NCBI RefSeq assembly: GCF_028583725.1 | Contig: NZ_CP110680.1 | Span: 3,286,001 to 3,350,000, forward strand | Direction: 5' to 3' | Source of the DNA: Cellulomonas fimi | Lineage (GTDB): Bacteria; Actinomycetota; Actinomycetes; Actinomycetales; Cellulomonadaceae | Length of the DNA stretch: 64,000 bases | Shown: positions 56,770 to 64,000 of the stretch, one piece after another | How positions within the stretch are numbered: position 1 is the first letter of the stretch | How the letters are laid out: each line of letters begins with the position of its first letter | The notes under the pieces: generated by a model | What the model was told of the DNA's origin: nothing | Database searches by the model: none | The model's input: the letters and a program-made list of their open reading frames with translations, nothing else | Program-made: the position numbers and the translations under genes

Positions 56770-57513
56770 TCAGGCGAGGCCGCCGTTGGTGAAGAGCGTC
56801 TGGCCGTTGACCCAGCGGGCCGGCCCGGCGAGGAACGCGACCGTCTCGGCGATGTCCACGGGCCGGCCGAGGCGCTCGAGCGGCGCGGCCTGCGCGAGCC
56901 GCTCGATCGTCTGGTCGTCCTTGCCGTCGAGGAACAGCGGGGTCGCGGTCGGGCCGGGTGCGACGGTGTTGACCGTGACGTCCTTGCCGCGGAGCTCGCG
57001 CGCGAGGACGAGCGTGAGGCCCTCGACGGCGGCCTTGGTCGCGACGTACGGGCCGTAGGTGGGGAGCTGGGTCCGGGTCACCGACGTCGAGAACAGGACG
57101 ATCGCGCCGCCGCCGCGGACGCGACGGGCGGCCTGCTGCGCGACGACGAACGTGCCGCGCAGGTTGGTGCGCACGAGGCGGTCGAAGTCGTCGAGCCCGT
57201 AGTCGACGACCGGGCCGAGCACCATGACGCCGGCGGTGTGGACGACGACGTCGAGGCCGCCGAAGGTCGACTCGACCTCGTCGAACGCGGCGGTCATCGC
57301 GACCTCGTCGGCGACGTCGCCGCCCACGGCGATCGCCTGGCCGCCGGTGGACGTGATCTTCGTGACCAGGTCGTCGGCCTTCGCGCGGTTGCCGGCGTAG
57401 TGCACGGCCACCGCGTGGCCGTCGGCGGCGAGGCGCTGCGCGACGGCCGCGCCGATGCCGCCGGAGCCGCCGGTGACGAGCGCGACGCGGGTGGTGGGGG
57501 TGCTGGTGGGCAT
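56770..57513 (-). CDS. Short-chain dehydrogenase/reductase
   Basis: 247 residues from ATG 57513, behind GAGGAG. The Rossmann start TGGSGGIG, the HTAG loop (92-95), Ser near 144 and the catalytic Tyr156-x-x-x-Lys160 (YVATK) are all present. The C-terminus NGQTLFTNGGLA is typical of FabG-like SDRs. HYAGNRAKADD after strand 2 favours NADP. The substrate is unknown. It lies 76 bases downstream of a TetR gene on the same strand, which probably regulates it. Confidence 0.92.
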   Translation of the reverse strand: MPTSTPTTRVALVTGGSGGIGAAVAQRLAADGHAVAVHYAGNRAKADDLVTKITSTGGQAIAVGGDVADEVAMTAAFDEVESTFGGLDVVVHTAGVMVLGPVVDYGLDDFDRLVRTNLRGTFVVAQQAARRVRGGGAIVLFSTSVTRTQLPTYGPYVATKAAVEGLTLVLARELRGKDVTVNTVAPGPTATPLFLDGKDDQTIERLAQAAPLERLGRPVDIAETVAFLAGPARWVNGQTLFTNGGLA

Positions 57514-57589
57514 GGGTGTCTCCTCGGTGGTCGGGTGTGCGGCGCGCCGTGTCGGCGCGCGGGAGAGCGGTCAGTGCCGTCGCGCGCCG

Positions 57590-58273
57590 TCAGTCCGCGG
57601 CGAGGGGCGTCTGGAGGCGTCCGAGCCACTCGTCGAGCAGCGCCGCCTCCCCCGCGCTGAAGCGCTCGGTCTCGCGCAGGTGCGCGCGCAGCGTGGTCGC
57701 CGCGACGGCCGGGGCGTCGTCGGCCGGTCCGGCGTCCGTGAGGATCGCGCGCTCGACGGCCTGCCGGGTGAGCGTCGAGATCGCCGGGTCCGGGTAGGAC
57801 CCGGGCCGCAGGAGCAGCCCGAGGGCGACGCCGCTGTTGGCGGCCATGACGACGCGCGCGGCGTCGTCGGGAGGGAGGCGGAGGCGGCCCTGGGCGGCGA
57901 GCCGGTCGAGGACGCCGCGCAGCAGCCCCATCGCCTCGGCGGGGGCCTCGGGCGCGGTGGTCAGGGTCGTGCCGAACACCAGGCGGTAGGCGTGGGGGTG
58001 GGCGAGCGCGAACGCGGTGTGCGCCTCCCACCCGCGGCGCAGGTCGTCGAGGGGGTCCGCCGACGGTGTCGCGGCGCGCTTCATCGTCAGGTACTCGTCC
58101 CACACCTGGTCGACGACCGCGGCCATGAGCCCGTCCTTGTCGCCGAAGAGCCGGTAGAGGACCGGTTGCCCCACACCGGCCGCCTCGCACACCGCCCGGG
58201 TCGAGACGGTGCCGTCGGGCGACGCGGCGAGGAGCTCGGCCGCCTTCTCGAGTACCAGTGCTCGCGTATCCAC
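57590..58273 (-). CDS. TetR-family regulator
   Basis: 227 residues from GTG 58273. The HTH spans about residues 5-50 (LVLEKAAELLAASPDGTVSTRAVCEAAGVGQPVLYRLFGDKDGLM). The helical ligand domain follows (VDQVWDEYLTMKRA, then HTAFALAHPHAYRLVFG). The start is set by the HTH; an ATG two bases further upstream is out of frame. The SDR gene follows on the same strand. A direct repeat GTTAT-N4-GTTAT just upstream is the only candidate operator, and it is weak. Confidence 0.88.
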   Translation of the reverse strand: MDTRALVLEKAAELLAASPDGTVSTRAVCEAAGVGQPVLYRLFGDKDGLMAAVVDQVWDEYLTMKRAATPSADPLDDLRRGWEAHTAFALAHPHAYRLVFGTTLTTAPEAPAEAMGLLRGVLDRLAAQGRLRLPPDDAARVVMAANSGVALGLLLRPGSYPDPAISTLTRQAVERAILTDAGPADDAPAVAATTLRAHLRETERFSAGEAALLDEWLGRLQTPLAAD

Positions 58274-58359
58274 ATAACGACGATAACAGCATCACCGTAT
58301 CGGCGCTACGCCCTCCGCCGACGTCTCCGCTGCTCGCCGGAACCGGCCGGAGACAGCGG

Positions 58360-58405
58360 CGCACCCGGTGCGGCGCGGTCCGAGGGCCACGCCGCACCGG
58401 GTGCG
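58360..58405 (-). terminator. Terminator after the NADP-binding reductase gene
   Basis: A perfect 16-bp stem (58360-58375 with 58390-58405) with a 14-base loop begins about ten bases after the stop of the gene at 58416. Confidence 0.75.
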
Positions 58406-58415
58406 TCGCGTGGCG

Positions 58416-59057
58416 TCAGATCGTCCGCGGTGCCCGCGCGAGGTTCTCGACGAGCTGCGCCCGGTTCTGCCGGACGACGTAGGCGGGGCGGTCGCGCTCC
58501 ACGCGCCACGACTCGCTCAGCGGCGACACGTCGACCGTGTCGAAGCCCAGCGCGTCGTACAGGGCCGTGACGTGCTCGACGGCCTCGGGGTGGTCGCTCG
58601 ACGTCGCGAGCGCGCGGCGCTCGTCGCTCCCCGCCGGGTGGCCGTCGGCCGTGATGTCCGCGGCCCCGATGTGGTTGAACGCCTTGACGACCTTCGAGGC
58701 GGGCAGGCGCTCCTGCAGGAGGCCCGAGGTGGTCTTCTCGCCGCGGTCCAGGGCCTCGATGTGCCCGTCGCGCTCGTAGTAGTAGTTGTTGGTGTCGAGC
58801 ACGACCTTGCCCGCGAGCGGCTCGACCGGGAGGTCGGTGATGGCCTTCAGGGGCACGGTCACGACCGCGACGTCCGCGGCGGCCGCTGCCTCGTGCGCGG
58901 TCGCGGCGCGCGCCCGCGGGCCGAGCTCCGCGACGAGGGCGTCGAGCGTCTCCGGGCCCCGCGAGTTGGCGATGACGACGTCGTGCCCGAGCCCGATGAC
59001 GGCGCGGGCGACCTGGCTGCCGATGTTGCCGGCGCCGATGATTCCGTAGGTGGTCAT
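58416..59057 (-). CDS. NADP-binding reductase, F420:NADP oxidoreductase-like
   Basis: 213 residues from ATG 59057. The N-terminal nucleotide motif is YGIIGAGNIGSQVARAVIGLGHDVVIANSRGPETL, where NSRG fits NADP. VTVPLKAITDLP, VVLDTNNYYYERDG and VVKAFNHIGA match the family of F420-dependent NADP reductases and the YrrI/FNO-like proteins. Whether it truly uses F420 is not decidable here. Single gene, followed by a strong terminator; divergent from the GH16 region. Confidence 0.85.
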   Translation of the reverse strand: MTTYGIIGAGNIGSQVARAVIGLGHDVVIANSRGPETLDALVAELGPRARAATAHEAAAAADVAVVTVPLKAITDLPVEPLAGKVVLDTNNYYYERDGHIEALDRGEKTTSGLLQERLPASKVVKAFNHIGAADITADGHPAGSDERRALATSSDHPEAVEHVTALYDALGFDTVDVSPLSESWRVERDRPAYVVRQNRAQLVENLARAPRTI

Positions 59058-59201
59058 GCTCGGTGTCAACCGGCGTCGCGTGCGGGCATTCCCCGCAGGC
59101 CCTGACGTCCGCGGGTCGGTCGCCGTCGGCCGCCCGGCGCCGCCGACGACGACACCCGGAGAGCGGTTGACGCCGGTGACCCCAGGCGCGCACCATGGCC
59201 A

Positions 59202-59219
59202 ACTGGAAGCGGTTCCAGT
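59202..59219. promoter_or_regulatory. LacI-type operator upstream of GH16
   Basis: ACTGGAAGCGGTTCCAGT is an 18-base site with perfect 7-bp arms around GCGG. It lies 130 bases before the GH16 start, in a 290-base gap (59058-59347) otherwise without recognisable content. Its half-site differs from that of the 9.6-26 kb locus. Confidence 0.75.
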
Positions 59220-59347
59220 CCGCGACCGGGCGGCGTGCGGCCGCCCCTCTCCAGGCGCCCGGCCCGCACCGGCGCGGGCCGACCCCGCGGTCCGTCCGGG
59301 CGACCCGACCCGCGGCAGCGCAGCCGCGGCCGTTCTCAGGAGCACGC

Positions 59348-60130
59348 ATGCGATCACCGTCGACGCACCGCCTGTCCCCCGCACGCCGCTGGACGATCGT
59401 CGGAGCCGTCCTCGTCGGCCTCGCCGCCGCACCGTCCCTCGCCACCCCCGCGTCCGCCGCCGTCGGTGGCTCGTTCCACGACGACCTGAGCTGGTTCGAC
59501 ACCGGTCGCTGGCACAAGGCGGACGGCTGGACGAACGGCGGGATGTTCAACGCCGGATGGCGCGCGGACCACGTGTGGAACAACGGCGGTGTCATGGGGC
59601 TCAACCTCGACACCGCGTCGTGCCCGAGCGGCTGCTCCGGGCGGCCGTACGCCGCGGGCGAGGTCCGGTCGAACGACCTCTACTCCTACGGGCGGTTCGA
59701 GGTCAGGATGAAGGCCGCCCCCGGGTCCGGCACGGTCACGTCGTTCTTCACCTACACCGGCCCCTCCGACGGTCAGCCGTGGGACGAGATCGACGTCGAG
59801 ATCCTCGGCAAGAACACGCGCCAGATGCAGACCAACTACTTCACGAACGGCGTCGGCGGGCACGAGAAGGTGATCGACCTCGGCTTCGACGCCGCCGCGG
59901 GCTACCACACGTACGCGATCGAGTGGTGGAACCGCGGGACCATCAACTGGTTCGTCGACGGGCGCCTCGTCCACCAGGAGAACGGGTCCCGCGGCCCGCT
60001 CCCCACGCACCCGCAGCGCGTCATGATGAACTTCTGGCCCGGGACCGGCGTCGACAACTGGCTCGGCCCGTTCCGGTACGGCGGTCAGCGCACCGCGACG
60101 TACGACTGGGTGCGCTACACGCGGTACTGA
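59348..60130 (+). CDS. Secreted GH16 beta-1,3-1,4-glucanase (lichenase)
   Basis: 260 residues from ATG 59348, six bases after AGGAG; an in-frame ATG at 59195 lies in the operator region. A signal peptide with an Arg pair is followed by a hydrophobic core and ends at about ATPASA-AV (residue 37-38), so the enzyme is secreted. The active site WDEIDVEILGKN supplies Glu147 (nucleophile), Asp149 and Glu151 (acid/base). The surrounding NYFTNGVGGHEKVIDLGFDAAAGYHTYAIEW closely resembles Bacillus lichenases, which cut mixed-linkage glucan. No carbohydrate-binding module. Flanked by two operators and convergent with the second LacI gene. Confidence 0.93.
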   Translation: MRSPSTHRLSPARRWTIVGAVLVGLAAAPSLATPASAAVGGSFHDDLSWFDTGRWHKADGWTNGGMFNAGWRADHVWNNGGVMGLNLDTASCPSGCSGRPYAAGEVRSNDLYSYGRFEVRMKAAPGSGTVTSFFTYTGPSDGQPWDEIDVEILGKNTRQMQTNYFTNGVGGHEKVIDLGFDAAAGYHTYAIEWWNRGTINWFVDGRLVHQENGSRGPLPTHPQRVMMNFWPGTGVDNWLGPFRYGGQRTATYDWVRYTRY

Positions 60131-60142
60131 GCGCACGGACGC

Positions 60143-60186
60143 ACGAGGGGCCGGGCCACGGGTGCCCCCGCGACCCGGCCCCTCGT
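60143..60186 (+). terminator. Terminator after GH16
   Basis: A perfect 13-bp stem (60143-60155 with 60174-60186) with an 18-base loop starts 13 bases after the GH16 stop. Confidence 0.75.
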
Positions 60187-60367
60187 CCCGCTCGGACGCC
60201 GGCACGCGTCCGGCCGGATGGCCGCACCACCCTCGCCGCCTGACGGTCGACGGCTCGGCGGCCGTGGACGACCGCCTCGTGGGACCGGTGCGGGCGACGA
60301 CGGACGCGTGCGGACGCATGACGCGCGGAGGCGTCGGACCGCGTGCGGACGCCGTCGGCTGCACCTC

Positions 60368-60389
60368 GGACTGGAAGCGTTTCCAGTCC
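60368..60389. promoter_or_regulatory. Second GH16-type LacI operator, downstream of lacI-2
   Basis: Perfect 9-bp arms GGACTGGAA and TTCCAGTCC flank GCGT, the strongest operator-like palindrome in the window. It lies in the convergent gap 60131-60433 (303 bases), 45 bases beyond the stop of the LacI gene. The rest of that gap holds the GH16 terminator and nothing recognisable. Confidence 0.7.
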
Positions 60390-60433
60390 GAGTGTCCTCA
60401 TCGTGGTGCGCCCACGTCGGGCACGTCAAGAGC

Positions 60434-61438
60434 TCAGGCGGACGGGGCCGACCCGCGCACCACGAGCGTCGTCGGCAGCAGGACCGGCTCCACGTCGCGG
60501 CCCTCGATGACCTGCACCAGGGCGGCCGCGAGCTCGGCGCCGAAGCGTCGGATCGGCTGGCGGACCGTCGTCAGCGGCGGGTCGGTCTGCTGGGCCACCG
60601 GAAGGTCGTCGAACCCGACGACCGCCACGTCGCCCGGGACGGAGCGGCCTCGCGCCCGCAGCGTCCGGAGCGCACCCGCGGCCATGTTGTCGGAGCCGGC
60701 GACGACGCCGTCGAGGTCGGGTGCACGCTCGAGCAGCCGCTCCATCGCCCGCGCACCCGACTCGGCGGTGAAGTCGCCCACCTCGACGACGGGCTCGACG
60801 CCACCCGCACGCAGCGCGGCCTCGGCGCCGCGCCGCCGGTCGACGGGCGCCCGCAGGTCCTCGCCGCCCGTGATGATCGCGACCCGCCGGCGACCGGTCG
60901 CGAGCAGGTGCTCGGCCGCACGACGGCCCCCCTCCTCGTTGTCGACGTCGACCCACACCCCCGGGTCGCCGTGGAGCGGGCGACCGCCGAGGACCACCGG
61001 GCTGTCCGCGGCCCGCGCGGTCGCGAGCAGCGGGTCGGCGCCCCGCGGCGCCATGAGCATGAGGCCGTCCGTGCGCCGCGACTGCAGCGCACGCTCCAGA
61101 CGCGCACGCCCGCGGTCGGACGCCGCGAGCAGCAGCGTGAGGTCGAGGTCCGCCTCCTCCAGGACGCCCGCGACGCCGACGATCACCTCGACGTAGAACG
61201 GGTCGGCCACCAGCGCGGGGTCGTCGCCCGAGACGGCGAGGACCACGGCACCCGCGCGGTTCGTCGCGAGCGCACGGGCCGTCGCGTTCGGCACGAAACC
61301 GAGCTCCGCGACCGCCCGGGCCACGGCGGCGCGCTTCGCGGGCGAGACGTTCGGCTCGCCGTTCACCGCCCGCGACGCGACCGTCCGCGAGACACCGGCG
61401 TGCCGCGCCAGGTCGTCGAGCGTCGGACGACGGCCCAC
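60434..61438 (-). CDS. LacI-family regulator (GH16-linked)
   Basis: 334 residues from ATG 61438. The HTH (LDDLARHAGVSRTVASRAVNGEPNVS) and hinge helix (ATARALATNRAG) are followed by the sugar-binding domain with VWVDVDNEEGGRRAAEHLL and VVGFDDLPVAQQTDPPLTTVRQP. The recognition helix (RTVAS) differs from that of the first LacI protein (SSTVS), in line with the different operator half-sites. It probably controls the lichenase gene in response to a gluco-oligosaccharide; the effector is not readable. Convergent with GH16. Confidence 0.92.
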   Translation of the reverse strand: MGRRPTLDDLARHAGVSRTVASRAVNGEPNVSPAKRAAVARAVAELGFVPNATARALATNRAGAVVLAVSGDDPALVADPFYVEVIVGVAGVLEEADLDLTLLLAASDRGRARLERALQSRRTDGLMLMAPRGADPLLATARAADSPVVLGGRPLHGDPGVWVDVDNEEGGRRAAEHLLATGRRRVAIITGGEDLRAPVDRRRGAEAALRAGGVEPVVEVGDFTAESGARAMERLLERAPDLDGVVAGSDNMAAGALRTLRARGRSVPGDVAVVGFDDLPVAQQTDPPLTTVRQPIRRFGAELAAALVQVIEGRDVEPVLLPTTLVVRGSAPSA

Positions 61439-61710
61439 GACCCCTCCTCGTCGACGGCGCCCGAGCTGCTCCGGGCGGACGACCCCACGCTAGCGGCCGC
61501 ATCCGCGCCGCCGGGACAGGCGGCGGCGCGCCACGCGGGCAGCCCCGCAGGTCACCGCGCCCGTGGGTCCGAGGTCCCGGTACGCGCCGCGCCCGCGGCC
61601 CGCACGCGCCGTCTTCATCGGTTCTTGACCGTCCGTGAGCACGACCTCCTGGCGCGGCCACCAGCGTGGTGCCGCCGGACCGCCCGGCGCCCGAACGGGA
61701 GGACACCTCG

Positions 61711-62382
61711 ATGGTCGCCACCGCCCCCACCCCCACCGGCACGACCCCGCCGACCGTCGACGCCGCGCGCGGACGCACCGTCCGCGTCGCCGCCGTCGCG
61801 GCCGTCAGCGTCGCCGTCGGTGCCGTCGCGCTCGCCCTGCCCGCCTGGCCCGCGGGTGAGGACATGGGGTCGACGCACTACATGGGCCTGCTCGCGGCCA
61901 ACCAGCCGTGGAACCTGCTGCTGTTCATGGCCGTGCCGGTGATCCTCGCCGAGACGATCGCCGTGTCCGAGCTCGCGATCCTGTTCCGCCGGCAGGTGTC
62001 CCTCGTCGTCACCGCGCTCAACCGGTACGCGGGCCTGGTCGCGGGGTTCTACTTCCTCGGCGTCGTCGTCTACCTGACGAGGCACGCGGTCGTGCCGCTC
62101 ACCACGTCGGGCGGCTGGCGCGGGCCCGCCGACCTCGTCGCCGTCGGGTTCTACCTGCTCGGCGTCGTGCCGCTGTACGGCATGGCGCTGCTGGAGACGC
62201 GGGTCCTGGGCGCCGGGTGGGACGACGAGCACCGCCTCAAGGTCCACGCGACCCTCGTCGGGCTGTTCCTCGTCGTCGCCCACGTCGCGATGATCGCCGG
62301 GATGCTCGACCCGACCGTGCTCGGGTGGCAGCCGACGCACGTCATGGACGACGGGTCGAGCATGGCGGGCATGACGCACTGA
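61711..62382 (+). CDS. Multi-pass membrane protein, DUF6803-like
   Basis: 223 residues from ATG 61711, eight bases after GGGAGGA. After a Thr/Pro-rich start there are five to six membrane helices. The segment THYMGLLAANQPWNLLLFMAVPVILAETIAVSELAILF resembles small actinobacterial membrane proteins that I recall as DUF6803; that family label is from memory. The C-terminus HVMDDGSSMAGMTH is rich in Met and His and could bind a metal such as copper. Convergent with the sensor-kinase gene, whose sensor loop is also Met/His-rich. Confidence 0.72.
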   Translation: MVATAPTPTGTTPPTVDAARGRTVRVAAVAAVSVAVGAVALALPAWPAGEDMGSTHYMGLLAANQPWNLLLFMAVPVILAETIAVSELAILFRRQVSLVVTALNRYAGLVAGFYFLGVVVYLTRHAVVPLTTSGGWRGPADLVAVGFYLLGVVPLYGMALLETRVLGAGWDDEHRLKVHATLVGLFLVVAHVAMIAGMLDPTVLGWQPTHVMDDGSSMAGMTH

Positions 62383-62389
62383 GCCGGCG

Positions 62390-63514
62390 TCACGGGGCGG
62401 GCGGCAGCGTCACCGTGAACGCCGCCCCCGCCCCCGGTCCGGCGCTCGCCGCCGTGAGCGTCCCGCCGTGCGCCTGGACCAGGGCCCTGCTGATCGCGAG
62501 CCCGATCCCCGAGCCCCCGTGCCCGCGGTCGCGCGCGGTGTCGACGCGGTAGAAGCGCTCGAACACGTGCGGCAGGTGCTCGGCCGCGATGCCCTCGCCC
62601 GTGTCGCTCACCCGCAACGACACCAGCCCGTCGCGCTCGCGGGCGGCCGCCAGCGTGAGGCGGCCCCCGGGCGGCGTGTGCCGCACGGCGTTCGCGACGA
62701 GGTTGTCGAGCACCTGCGCGAGGCGCGTGCGGTCGACGGCGACCAGCGGCAGGTCGTGCGGCACGTCGAGGACGACCTCCACGTCCGCGGCGGCGGCGCG
62801 CTCGCGCCCCGCACCCGCCGCGGCGCGCAGGAGCTCGGCCGGGGCGACGGCTTCGCGGTGCAGCGTCAGGTCGCCGGACTCGGCGCGGGTGACGGCCGCG
62901 AGGTCGTCGGCGAGCCGGGTCAGCCGCGCGCTCTGCTCGCGCAGGACCGCGAGCGTGTCGTCGTCGAGCGGCTGCACCCCGTCCTCGATCGCCTCGAGGT
63001 ACCCGGCGATCGTCGCGACCGGCGTGCGAACCTCGTGCGCGACGTCGGCGAGCAGCCGCGCGCGCAGCCGGTCGGACTCGTGCAGCCGGGCCGCCATCGC
63101 GTTGAACGACCGGGCGAGGTCGTCGAACTCCGTCCCGAGCCCCGGCTCGGGGACGCGTGAGTCGTACGCGCCGGCACCGACCCGCGCCGCGGCGGTCGAG
63201 ACGGTGGCGAGCGACCGGCCGATGCGGCGGTTGAGCACCACGCCGACGACCGCCGACACGACGGCGGCGGCGCCGAGGGCGAGCGCGAGCGACACCGTGC
63301 CGGCGTCCTGGAAGGCCCGCTCCGCGTGCAGGACCGCGGCGTCGTGGTCGCCCATGCCGGCACTCGTCATGTGCTGGTGGAACAGGCCCGGCCCGACGGC
63401 GGCCGCCACCAGCCACGCCGTCACCGCGGCCGTGGCGAGCACCACGACGAGCGCCCCGACGAGCAGCGCGCCCAGCCCCCACGCCGACGTCGGCCGGCGT
63501 GCCTCGGCCGTCAC
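62390..63514 (-). CDS. Two-component sensor histidine kinase
   Basis: 374 residues from GTG 63514. Two membrane helices (about 14-40 and 74-94) enclose a short 33-residue external loop with HQHMTSAGMGDHDAAVLH. HAMP follows (about 95-150). The phosphorylated His160 is in DVAHEVRTPVATIAGYLEA, and the ATPase has N (VLDNLVANAVRH), G1 (VSDTGEGI), F (FERFY) and G2 (GGSGIGLAI) boxes. The GTG overlaps the response-regulator stop (GTGA). The compact Met/His loop suggests metal sensing, which is inference. Confidence 0.94.
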   Translation of the reverse strand: MTAEARRPTSAWGLGALLVGALVVVLATAAVTAWLVAAAVGPGLFHQHMTSAGMGDHDAAVLHAERAFQDAGTVSLALALGAAAVVSAVVGVVLNRRIGRSLATVSTAAARVGAGAYDSRVPEPGLGTEFDDLARSFNAMAARLHESDRLRARLLADVAHEVRTPVATIAGYLEAIEDGVQPLDDDTLAVLREQSARLTRLADDLAAVTRAESGDLTLHREAVAPAELLRAAAGAGRERAAAADVEVVLDVPHDLPLVAVDRTRLAQVLDNLVANAVRHTPPGGRLTLAAARERDGLVSLRVSDTGEGIAAEHLPHVFERFYRVDTARDRGHGGSGIGLAISRALVQAHGGTLTAASAGPGAGAAFTVTLPPAP

Positions 63515-64000
63515 GTGCCCGTCCCGATCCGGTAGCCGACCCCCCGGACGGTCCGCACGTAGCGCTGCGCGTCCGCGGTGTCGCCGAGCTTCTGCCGCAC
63601 GTGCAGGACGTGCACGTCGACGAGGTGCTCGTCGCCGACCCACCCCGGCCCCCACACGAGGTCGATGAGCGCGCGCCGGCTGAGCACGCGCCCGGGGTGC
63701 TCCGCGAGCGCGACGAGGACGTCGAACTCGGTGCGCGTGAGCGGGACCCCCACGTCACCGAGGTGCACCTCGCGTGCGTCGACGTCGACCCGCAGGTCGC
63801 CGACCCGCACGACGCGACCCGCCGGCTCCGCGGCGGCCACGGGAGCGGCCCGTCGCGGGCGGCGCATGAGGGCCGCCACGCGCGCCATGAGCTCGCGCGG
63901 GCTGAACGGCTTCGTCACGTAGTCGTCGGCGCCCACGGACAGGCCGACGACGGTGTCGACCTCCTCCGCGCGCGCCGTGAGCATGACGACGTAGCAGTCC
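63511..64000 (-). CDS. OmpR-family response regulator (5' end beyond window)
   Basis: About 162 C-terminal residues are visible; the start lies beyond the right edge. The receiver end is recognisable (DCYVVMLTARAEEVDTVVGLSVGADDYVTKPFSPREL with the conserved Lys). A linker and a winged-helix DNA-binding domain follow (LTRTEFDVLVALAEHPGRVLSRRALIDLVWG, VHVLHVRQKLGD, YVRTVRGVGYRIG). The phosphorylation Asp is outside the window. Translationally coupled to its sensor kinase. Confidence 0.95.
   Translation of the reverse strand, partial: DCYVVMLTARAEEVDTVVGLSVGADDYVTKPFSPRELMARVAALMRRPRRAAPVAAAEPAGRVVRVGDLRVDVDAREVHLGDVGVPLTRTEFDVLVALAEHPGRVLSRRALIDLVWGPGWVGDEHLVDVHVLHVRQKLGDTADAQRYVRTVRGVGYRIGTGT

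Noticed and set aside
59195..59347. Longer GH16 start at ATG 59195
   Set aside because: That ATG lies just before the operator and would put a 51-residue Pro/Arg-rich stretch before a normal signal peptide. ATG 59348 has a clear ribosome site.

Overview
The window is very GC-rich, with the codon use, GTG starts and tightly overlapping genes of a high-GC actinobacterium. The F-type ATP synthase cluster followed by a DUF2550 gene and nucS, the Rho protein with a long Arg-rich insertion, the argS-lysA-hom-thrC-thrB-rho-rpmE-prfA order and the many plant-polysaccharide glycosidases point to a cellulolytic relative of Cellulomonas. That assignment is inference; there is no rRNA in the window.

Layout. 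(1) About 1-6600: a lipoprotein and a membrane protein with a long low-complexity tail are transcribed leftwards, divergent from a long DivIVA/Scy-like coiled-coil protein and a small unknown gene. (2) 6.7-9.5 kb: two alpha/beta hydrolases, a HAD phosphatase and a small Cys/His protein. (3) 9.6-26.2 kb: a carbohydrate locus with GH1, GH31 (YicI-type alpha-xylosidase), GH42, a LacI regulator, GH95 (alpha-L-fucosidase), two CUT1 ABC permeases, a Tat-type lipoprotein binding protein and GH3. (4) 26.2-31.1 kb: VOC protein, nagA, a small membrane protein, a YndJ-DUF1990 fusion and a TetR regulator with twin operators. (5) 31.3-44.5 kb, all leftwards: rpmE, prfA, prmC, tsaC, a WecA-type transferase, an AtpI-like protein, atpBEFHAGDC, DUF2550 and nucS. 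(6) 44.6-55.2 kb, mostly leftwards: META lipoprotein, TfoX-N protein, rho, thrB, thrC, hom, lysA, argS. (7) 55.3-59.1 kb: a GntR/FadR regulator, tRNA-Arg(CCG), a small membrane protein, an SDR, a TetR regulator and an NADP-binding reductase. (8) 59.3-61.4 kb: a secreted GH16 lichenase and a second LacI regulator. (9) 61.7-64 kb: a small multi-pass membrane protein and a two-component system cut by the right edge.

The most coherent system is region 3. The enzymes, none with a secretion signal, together cover removal of fucose (GH95), galactose (GH42), alpha-xylose (GH31) and backbone glucose (GH1, GH3). With the dedicated importer this fits cytoplasmic dismantling of fucogalacto-xyloglucan oligosaccharides. 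Five near-identical LacI-type operators (consensus TCGAARCGNTTCRA) lie upstream of the GH1, GH42-GH31, lacI, binding-protein/permease/GH95 and GH3 transcription units, which defines a local regulon. A second operator type (ACTGGAA-N4-TTCCAGT) accompanies the GH16 gene and the second LacI protein. No ABC ATPase and no extracellular endo-xyloglucanase are present, so those functions must be encoded elsewhere. No CRISPR array, prophage, insertion sequence or rRNA was seen.
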